Assembly: GCA_030789695.1 (NCBI GenBank)
Contig: CM061138.1
Coordinates: 19,788,214-19,852,213 of the forward strand
DNA length: 64,000 bases
Direction of reading: 5' to 3'
DNA from: Scilla litardierei
Taxonomy: Eukaryota; Streptophyta; Magnoliopsida; Asparagales; Asparagaceae
The position numbers and the translations under genes are program-made. The stretch's first letter is position 1; each line of letters opens with the position of its first letter. The notes under the pieces were generated by a model. The model did not search any database and had not been told where the DNA came from. It saw nothing but the letters and a program-made list of their open reading frames with translations. Positions 56,776 through 64,000 of the stretch are shown here, piece after piece.

Positions 56776-56950
56776 TGTTATGAATGAGGGAGGCCTTTGG
56801 CCTCCCCTCATCTTTATCCCCTCATTACTCCCCTTTATCCCTACTAATGGGGACCGTTGGTTATCCTATGGCCTTTGGGCTTCTATTGATTTTATAAATA
56901 GAGCACCATGGCTTTGTGCCATGGTGACTCATTCTTCTCATTATCTAACA
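56776..56950 (+). repeat. 3' LTR of Copia E (175 bp)
   Basis: Partner of 54864-55027, about 10 bp longer because of extra bases in the GGCC-rich start. It is preceded by the polypurine tract AAGGGGGAG. Confidence 0.9.
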
Positions 56951-56955
56951 GTAAT

Positions 56956-57868
56956 TACTATTTCAGCACCATAAATGTTTCAAGATCAAATCGTCACATG
57001 CTTTTCATAACAACAATCGACCCACGACCATGACAAAGCCCAACTGGACGAAATTCATCTCCAATCAATGAAATTACAGCAACAAATGAAGTCAATTCTA
57101 TCCCAAAAAAGAGCATAGTAAGCAGGTACCAAAATTTGGCAGTGAATAACACTGAATCCGATCCAAAACAATTGCAGGTTGAAACGCGTAGGGATGGAGA
57201 TCTAATGAGACAAGAGATCCGCATACCGCTCGACGAGGATGTTGCCATCGTTATTGGAGAAGAGAACTGCCATCAGCATCTTCCTTCTCTCCCCTCTCCT
57301 TCCCTCCCTCTCTCGAAATTAAATTTTTGAATTGAGAAAAAGTTTTGAGCAGATAAACTAATTTATTCCCCAAAATAAAGGGGAGTCTTAATTTGAGAAA
57401 AAATATTTTGATTCTTTTATGGATGCGTACGATCACGGATTACACCGATCCCATTAGCTATCTAAAAATCAATAGCCATACTCGTAGATTTCCTTGGAGC
57501 TGCTTTATCGGGGAAGTCTAAGAAAAAAAGACCCAAAGAGACATATTCTTATTATTGATAAGTCTATGATGATTTTGTTTCGGTAGGAAATAAGTGTAAA
57601 CAAGAATCCATCCTTATGAACATCTAGAGAATTGTTCATAAGGATGATATATTTCATTCCCTGTAGGGCTGTAGAAAACACGATTTCTACAATTTCTTTT
57701 AAAAACATGGAGATAAATCCTTAAAAAAGAGAACCTAATGCAAGATGACAACAAAAGATGATATACTTCATTCCCCGTAGGGCAGTAGAAAACACGATAG
57801 AATCTTATAAAGAACAAGAATACATCCTTATGAACAACTAGAGAATTAGCTAAGAGAGAGACAGCGAC
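56956..57868. other. Intergenic with dispersed and local repeats
   Basis: It holds the second copy of the dispersed repeat (57476-57587) and a local duplication (GATGATATA(T/C)TTCATTCCC(T/C)GTAGGGC at about 57643 and 57757). No other gene is supported, although sequence close to 57600-57868 may be former 3' parts of the RNase H-like pseudogene. Confidence 0.55.
57476..57587. repeat. Dispersed ~110-bp repeat, copy 2
   Basis: Matches 14815-14925 with the same right edge, TTTCGGTAG. Confidence 0.65.
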
Positions 57869-58253
57869 CTGCATGTGAACAACTAGAGAATTCCCAACAA
57901 TGTGGATCCGATCATAATCCATATCTAATGCAGTCTTCATTCCCAGAATCAGGCCTCGGTATTCAGCCACAGTATCGGTAGTACGATACCACAACCCTTC
58001 TCGAGCTCGAGCAACCTAAAACCTCCACTCAATGAGGAAAAACTCAGAACGTTCCTTCAAAAAAGAAAACCATAATGCAAGATGACACTGAGATTTTGAA
58101 GAGAGAGATGAGTGTGATATATTGATTATTTACCACGGAGTAGTCTTTATTCTGGAGGACTGCACCTGCTCTCCCTTTCCTGTGGTTGCCCTTCGTTACG
58201 TCATCGTACCGAAGAATGATTTTCCTCTTCGGCATTACTACAATAATCTGCCT
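57869..58253 (-). pseudogene. RNase H-like protein fragment (two exons), catalytic residue lost
   Basis: This is part of a plant RNase H-like (RVT_3) gene of the type that hydrolyses RNA in RNA-DNA hybrids. Exon a is 58253-58134 and exon b is 58015-57869, both in phase 0 with AG and GT flanks. Exon a gives RYDDVTKGNHRKGRAGAVL, matching the usual FDGAAKGNPG...GAGAVL. Exon b gives TVAEYRGLILGMKTALD with the conserved Glu, then IHIVGNSLVVHMQ, where the family has GDS; the Asp-to-Asn change removes a catalytic residue. Up- and downstream exons are not found. It could be a displaced gene fragment rather than part of a transposon. Confidence 0.7.
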
Positions 58254-58389
58254 CTGAAAAAGGAAATAATTTCGGTGTAGGGGAAATGAAATTGAGAAGA
58301 AAAGATAAAAGTAATTAAAATCAATGACGGTGGTTCTTACGGTGGTTCTTGCCTCTTAAAAGAGAAAGTGGAACGCAATGGGGGTGAAA

Positions 58390-58549
58390 AGAGCAGGGCC
58401 TACTATATTCTGCCTTCGTTATTTTTATTTTTATTTTAGGTTTTTAGTTTTTCAATTTTTTAGTTTTTCAATTTTTTTAATTTTTTATATTTTTTAAATT
58501 TTTTATTTTTTTTAAGGTTTTTTACTTTTTTTTTACTTTTTTTTATTTT

Positions 58550-58586
<37 letters not shown>

Positions 58587-58865
58587 ATTTTTTATTTTTT
58601 GTTTTTTATTTTTTATTTTTTGTTTTTTGTTTTTTATTTTTTATTTTTTATTTTTACTTTTTTACTTTTACTTTTTTACTTTTTATTTAATTAATTATTT
58701 TTTTTATTTTTTATTTTTTATTTTATTATTTTTCAATTTTTTATTTTTTTATTTTTTTATTTTTATTTTTTTATTTTTTTTTATTTTTTTATTTTTTATT
58801 TTTTAACTTTTTAACTTTTTTATTATTTTTATTATTTTTATTTGTTTATTTTTTTCACTTTTTTC
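58390..58865. repeat. T-rich low-complexity tract (~470 bp)
   Basis: Nearly pure T with single A (rarely C or G) every 4-7 bases, approximating (TTTTTA)n. No coding or structural feature. Confidence 0.9.
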
Positions 58866-58951
58866 CTCGCGTTGCATCGGTTAGCTGAGTCTAACTTGCG
58901 CCTGTAGAGTCGCGTTTTTTCGGTTACGACTTCGGTTTTGGGTCGACCGCC

Positions 58952-60177
58952 ATGGGTGGCGACGTCCATTCAGAGGCTGAAGGAGTGATTAAGATTGGGG
59001 TTGATGAAGAAGCGCTGTAGCAGAGTTCTAAGAAAATGAAATCACGGTTGTTGGCTGAGTGTTCATCAGGAAAACGCTCGTTCAAAGAGGTTTGCAATGG
59101 CAATGAAGATAAACAATCGATGTTGGATGATGATGAAGTGCTAAGTTATGAGAAGAACATCACAGTGGAAAAAGTTGGTGAATGGGACAGTGTCTCTCTT
59201 TCACCGGAGTTCAAAGATCTGCTCTGACGGCAGCATGCAAAAGCGGTCATAGTTACATTGTTAGGGCGAAATATTTCTGTGGAGATGCTTGAAGGTAAAG
59301 CCAGATTCATTTGGAAGCCTAAAGGGATCTGGAGTTCATCGAATTGTTGGGGGGATTTGTGATGGTGAAATTCTTGTGCGAAGAAGATTTGGTGGTTGTG
59401 CTTGAAGAAGGGCAGTGGCTCATATTTGGGCATTATCTGATGGTGTGTCGGTGGATCCCAGATTTTATGCCGACAAATGCTGAAATTGGAACTACTGCGG
59501 TATGGGTAAAATTCACATTCCTTCCAGTGGAATACTATGACGATAGAGTATTGAAAGTGTTGGGCAAATGTGTGGGGAAGGATCTGAAATTTGATTTACA
59601 TACTCGATTGCTGAAGAAGGCAAGATTTGCAAGGGTTTGTGTTGAAGTGGATTTGAGTAACCCGCTGAAATCACAGATTTTTTTTGATGGGAGATGGCTG
59701 AAAGTCCAATATGGGGGCTTAGGGATTGTGTGCTTCAAATGTGGCAGAATGGGGCACAGAGATCCTTGCATATTTCAGGCTGATGAGAGGAAGGTTAAGA
59801 AGAATTCGGAGAAGGCGGAGTCGAAGAATTCATCAAAGAGAGATCATGAGGTCAGGGTCGAAGATGGCCCTCCTGAGGCTTTTGGTCCTTGGCTGGTGCC
59901 TAATGACAGGCGATTCAGAAAATCGAGGGTTCTTCCTCAAGGCCTGGTTAGAGATGGTGGTAGATCGTCGGCGTATCCGAACGGTGGTTCGAGATCTGCG
60001 TTGCTTAAGGAGGAGGAGAATGGTGAAGGTGATGGAGTCTCCGGGCCGGTTGGGGTTGATGGGCCGGGTGTTTTCTCTTCGAAGAATTCTAATTCGTCTG
60101 GCAAGCCCATTCGGAGCGACGAAAAATCCCATCTACGGTTTGAAAATTTTTTGGGGAAGAAGACGATAAAAACATGA
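58952..60177 (+). pseudogene. LINE ORF1 remnant (DUF4283 plus zinc knuckle)
   Basis: An ATG at 58952 opens a frame with stops at 59018 and 59225; a second frame from 59344 runs to 60177. Together they match L1-type ORF1: LLGRNISVEMLEGK, the DUF4283 words EEGQWLIFGHYLMV and KFTFLPVEYYDD, then RVCVEVDLSNPLKSQ and a knuckle CFKCGRMGHRDPC. The last spacing is H-x3-C, one residue short of the usual H-x4-C. No ORF2 follows; the last residues run into Copia F leader sequence near 60150. Confidence 0.82.
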
Positions 60178-60179
60178 TT

Positions 60180-60603
60180 TTTATTAGAAAAAATCTATTT
60201 TTAGTCTTCAAAACATCGTTTTTCATCCTGAAAATTTGATTTTTCGAGATAAAAACGCCGGTTTATCATTTAAAAAGGTTGATTTATCATGTAGATCTAA
60301 GATTAAAAATTTGATCTTATACCAACCAAACAATGATCCAATCGTATGCGCATAAAAATTTAGATCTAGGGAATAAAAATTACCTCTAGATCCTACCCGC
60401 CGGATCTAGCGACGTTCGGTGAAGGAAGTCCGTTCGCGTCGCATTCGTCCGTCGGCAGAGGTTCGGCTCAGCTTCAAGCGTGCTGATAACGTATTGTAAA
60501 CTTGACGGCTACGGAACCTGTAATCCTGTATTTATAGAAGTAGGGTTACATAATGGGTGGATACCCAATACACAATTTGGCCTCCAAAAGCCCGTTTATA
60601 ACA
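60180..60603 (-). mobile_element. Copia element F, D-type, 5' end only
   Basis: LTR 60492-60603 (112 bp, minus strand) matches the D LTR with substitutions and the same TA-type end. The primer site CGTGCTGATAACG is 60479-60491, and about 300 bp of leader extends left to about 60180 (compare TAGATCTA...GGATCTAG words with D 45895-45945). The remainder and second LTR are missing, so it is a truncated copy. Confidence 0.75.
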
Positions 60604-60923
60604 ATTACTGCCAATAAATTCCTATTATCAGTTTAAAAATCCAAAAAAATTACATGTAACCTCTGCAAGTGATTCTATTATAATAAAACTTATTGCGTCA
60701 ACTTTTCGTAACTTTTGATATTGTAACTCATCACGTCACCATGTAAACTTATTCGTGAAAACTACTTCTGTTATGTTAAAACACCCATAAAATGTTTCAT
60801 TTCTTGTTCATACCATTATATGTGTCAACCTTAACAATATGTGATGTTGGGTCCTCAGGCATATATGAATCCATTAAATATAGATGGAATGAAGATTAGT
60901 CGATGACTAAACCGTACACTTTG
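60604..60923. other. Intergenic, no gene seen
   Basis: AT-rich DNA between Copia F and the large LTR. Confidence 0.5.
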
Positions 60924-63913
60924 TGTCATGCCCTATTTTGCACTATACGTGTATTCTACTGAACACACGTGGTATTTCTACTTACGATACATGGGTAGGC
61001 ATGAAATAAGCGTAGATATCGAGGTATGTGTCATAGTACAAGTGGGATTGAGCCTTAATGTGTGGCTAAGAGATGAGAAAGCGAGATTGAGTGCGGGAGA
61101 AGTGTAAAACACGTCGTGAGTGCAAAACAACAGGAATGTGTTGGACGTGTGTGCGTGGTGCATGTATGCATGTGTAGGCATGCATGGGTATGTGTGTAGG
61201 AAAGTCATGCAAGTGTGAAATGGGTTAGGGGTCAATGGCAACCCCCGTAAATTTTTAGAAAGGTTGGGGGTAAAACGGTCATTTGGACTAAAGCTGTTGT
61301 GCGTACATACTAAAGTTGTGTGTGCATAAAGTAATGGTAAACTTGTAAATACTTGGAAGATGGGGGTATTTTGGTCATTTTCACATGGGATATTCCCTTG
61401 GAATATTCCATTCTTGGAATAGAAGAAAGGGATAAGAAGAGAATATTCCATGGAATTTTCTCCTCTCTTCTCCATATTTCTTTCCTTTCTCTCCTAATTT
61501 TCTCCCCATTTTTCCCCTTACCATGGCCGGCCACACCCCTCTTCCCTTTCTCATATTTCCTCAAATGAAAACCCTAATTCTCATTCACAAATAGAAGGAA
61601 TTCAAGCTTGCTTCATGGAGGAAGAAGATGGAATGAAGAGAATGAGAATGAGAGAAGAAAACCAAGCTTCGAGGTAGGGATCTTCTTGGATTTGGAACCC
61701 TAATAATTGGTTCTTGATATCAAGTTTTTATAGCATGTTTTTATCCAATATGTGATAAGGATAGTTAAATTTTACATGTTATAGCTCAAATTCACAAATT
61801 TCCCTTTGAAATTCTTAGCAAAATCATCTCCTTTGAAATTCAGAAATCCTGATGTTTGTTGTTGCTTTGATACTGGTTATCGTAGCTCGAATTAAGTATC
61901 GAAAAAATTATATTCTGATAGATCTTGAAGTTCTATCCCAAAATCATATAAATTTCGATATATGTTCAATTCAGAAATAAGGAGCAAAAATTCCATCTTT
62001 ACAACATGTCTGTTTGATCTTCAGTCTTGACACAGTTTAGCAAAATTGACTTAAATACCTGCACACACAATGGAATTTTATGTTCTTGGTCTCTTTGGAA
62101 AGTTAACAAGTTTAACTATAATTTTATTTTAGTACTTATATTTCGAAATTCTGGCTAAAACATGCCCAAAAACAGCAATCTTAACAGGCCCTGAAATCTG
62201 TCTAAAACAGATTTGGCAGACTTCACCAAATAATCCACCATAAATCACATGCTTAATATTTTTGAATGAAATTTTATCTGTGAATCCATGACTAACATAT
62301 CTATAACTTTCATTTGGGAAGTTTTATCAAATTCTCACTGAAAACTGATGTTGTATGGTCATTTGTGATGACTGTTTACAATTTCCAGCAAGCTAAGCCA
62401 TTTCCATTGGATTTTAAATTATGTGTAGTGGTCAATTTTACTCCTATTGTCCATACGTGCTGTTATTACATCAAAGAAAGTGTAATTGGTGTGATACGCT
62501 ATTAAATTGCTAATGTGATTAAGATGTGGAACATGATGCATACCATGTGTTTGTGAAACTGCCTAGGTGAAGGCAAATGCCAGAAATGTGAGAACTACTC
62601 AATTCTATGGTTATGATATGAGATTTGATATAAATATGTGATGTTGGGAGCATGTCATGCATGGTACCATATATGATGTGATAATGAATTGAAATGGCTA
62701 TGATGGAGGGCATCACACTTCGGTGCATAACCCATGTTGGTATGGATATGGGATGCGATGCCATGCAACATGACTCCTTCATTACTAAAATGATAAAATG
62801 AAACTTTTGAATGTCTCGGTCCTCTCTAATGAGGGTGAGTTAGCATAACCTGGGTTTAGGTGGGATTTGAGTTAATTGTGGATATGAGCCCTGGACTGAG
62901 AAGCTGGGGGGAAATGGTTATATGATATGTGATATCTACACCCACTTGTCTTTACCGGGAGTGGAGGGGATATTTACACCCACTCGTCTTTACCGTGTGT
63001 GGAGGGGACATATGGAGGTTGTGTTATTATGCGGAGATCCTCACTCCTGCCAGGGACGGGGGAGCTGAGAGGCCCGGTGTCGTACAGTGCTCGTGTCTAC
63101 TACGTCGTGTGATATATTAACCCCAAATTTAGAGTGATGTCCATGTCCTGGTATCATACAGTGTACCCAAGTTCCAATTAATTCAATTATAAAATAATAA
63201 AATAAGAATTTGCGTGTTACTCCTTCTGCTGACAGCACTTTCCCTTCCCTTTGCCTGCTTATTTGTGACTCTGTGTCATACCTCAGGCACTTGTACTTAT
63301 CTTGTTAGATAATGTCTGCTTGAACACTTGCGTTATTATTATTATTATTATTCGTGTTAACATTTTTCTTGCAGTAACTCGACATTGGGCTGCAGGTATG
63401 ATCCTCTTATTAGCTATTTACTTTTCATTATATAACTTAGTTACATGTCTTATTTCTCTTATCTTGCCTGGTGGTTTGATAACCTTAGAACGGTGTTTCA
63501 AATCGAAGTGGATTCCTACTAGGGCACGCATTGACGTGATCCCCCTTATTTTTCAGGTAGCAGAGACAACATGGTTGGTAGTGGCTTGGAGTTGGGTTTC
63601 AGGGGTAGTCTGGGTGTGAGCTGTAGGTTGCAATGTGACTGGGTTGTCTTAGCAGATTGAGAGTGGTGTTTATGTATTGTTACACCCAGACTATGTATAT
63701 AAATGAAGCATGTTATATATATAAATGATGTTGTTTTGTGAGACTATTTGATATTATAGTGGAGATTCACGTGTACTATCCTAGCATGTGTGCAGTGGCA
63801 TGTATATTCAGTTTCTTCTTTCTCTCCCTTTTTCTTTCTCATCACCCTCACTCTTCATGATACTTGGAGAAAAAAATTTTATTGCCGGGTATTCTGGGGA
63901 ATGGGGCGTGACA
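60924..63913 (+). repeat. 5' LTR (2.99 kb) of an LTR retrotransposon leaving the window
   Basis: It begins TGTCATGCCC and ends GGGGCGTGACA, an imperfect inverted pair typical of large plant Gypsy LTRs. The primer site follows 5 nt after the end. Internally it has a pyrimidine-rich leader with CCATGG at about 61520, a local duplication ACACCCACTTGTCTTTACCG / ACACCCACTCGTCTTTACCG (about 62938 and 62976), and an ATT microsatellite at 63335. The open frames inside lack motifs. The element body is expected to the right of 64000. Gypsy assignment is by style only. Confidence 0.75.
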
Positions 63914-63918
63914 TTTTT

Positions 63919-63936
63919 TGGTGGCCCATACAGGTC
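63919..63936 (+). other. Primer-binding site matching the tRNA-Ile 3' end
   Basis: TGGTGGCCCATACAGGTC is complementary to the plant tRNA-Ile(AAU) 3' end including CCA at 17 of 18 positions (tRNA sequence from memory). This fixes the LTR end and the plus-strand direction of the element. Confidence 0.75.
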
Positions 63937-64000
63937 ACCGCACTGCGATGTGCGTAAGGATAGTACATGTGACGTTTCAGTAGGTGATTGGGATATATTA

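Larger units (their letters stand above)
54864..56950 (+). mobile_element. Copia element E, internally deleted (2.09 kb)
   Basis: The element is bounded by an exact target duplication GTAAT (54859-54863, 56951-56955). LTRs are 54864-55027 and 56776-56950, related to those of element B (shared CCATGGCT and GAGGGAGGCC words). The primer site is 55028-55041. Gag, protease and integrase are missing; the internal DNA begins with scrambled RT sequence and contains a decayed RT region. The 3' module is present twice (about 56440-56560 and 56625-56735). Confidence 0.9.

Noticed and set aside
58390..58865. T-rich tract as the poly(A) tail of the adjacent LINE
   Set aside because: It is upstream of, and on the wrong strand for, the plus-strand ORF1 remnant, and it is an irregular TTTTTA repeat, so a simple low-complexity tract is the safer call.
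60180..60603. Full-length Copia F between 56950 and 60603
   Set aside because: No second D-type LTR exists to the left, and the flanking ATTAC found near 56953 is not followed by LTR sequence.
60978..61475. 165-residue frame on the minus strand
   Set aside because: It lies within the large LTR, is low in complexity and has no domain.

Overview
This is a transposon-dense stretch of a flowering-plant nuclear genome. The evidence is spliceosomal GT-AG introns, a plant type-A response regulator gene, and plant-type Copia, Gypsy, L1-like LINE, hAT and PIF/Harbinger elements. I see one intact-looking host gene, a cytokinin-type response regulator at 5843-6601 with five short exons, and one host-type remnant, an RNase H-like pseudogene at 57869-58253. 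Nearly everything else is mobile DNA. I cannot name the species.

Layout, left to right. 1-588: leader and LTR of a minus-strand Copia element leaving the window. 785-881: MITE-like palindrome. 905-4295: complete hAT element with an 8-bp target duplication and a frameshifted transposase. 5605-6601: response regulator gene with TATA boxes. 6942-14159: nearly intact minus-strand Copia element B. 15060-20291: decayed L1-like LINE. 21019-31643: old non-coding LTR element split by Copia element C (21071-30229), which is itself split by a solo Gypsy-type LTR (21999-24468). 31787-41666: 9.9-kb PIF/Harbinger element with three minus-strand genes (transposase, Myb/SANT-like, GRF zinc finger) and a ~2.2-kb array of 73-bp repeats. 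42191-44960: Gypsy fragment (LTR, gag, protease) joined to protease sequence of a second Gypsy lineage. 45702-52136: Copia element D with identical LTRs but broken genes. 52992-54285: TRIM. 54864-56950: internally deleted Copia element E. 57869-60177: RNase H-like pseudogene, a T-rich block and a LINE ORF1 remnant. 60180-60603: end of a D-type Copia copy (F). 60924-63913: 3-kb 5' LTR followed by a tRNA-Ile primer site, with its element running off the right edge.

The Copia copies A-F behave as one superfamily group. They have short LTRs (112-220 bp), gag and pol as separate reading frames, and a primer site adjoining the LTR that matches the anticodon arm of tRNA-Ile rather than a tRNA 3' end. 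This suggests half-tRNA priming. Intact target-site duplications let seven elements be bounded to the base: hAT, PIF/Harbinger, Copia B, C, D and E, and the TRIM at 52992; the solo LTR is bounded the same way.

The most unusual items are the oversized three-gene PIF/Harbinger element, the tRNA-Ile anticodon-arm primer sites with G at the inosine position, and a leader block of about 64 bp conserved between Copia B and D that can form two competing hairpins.
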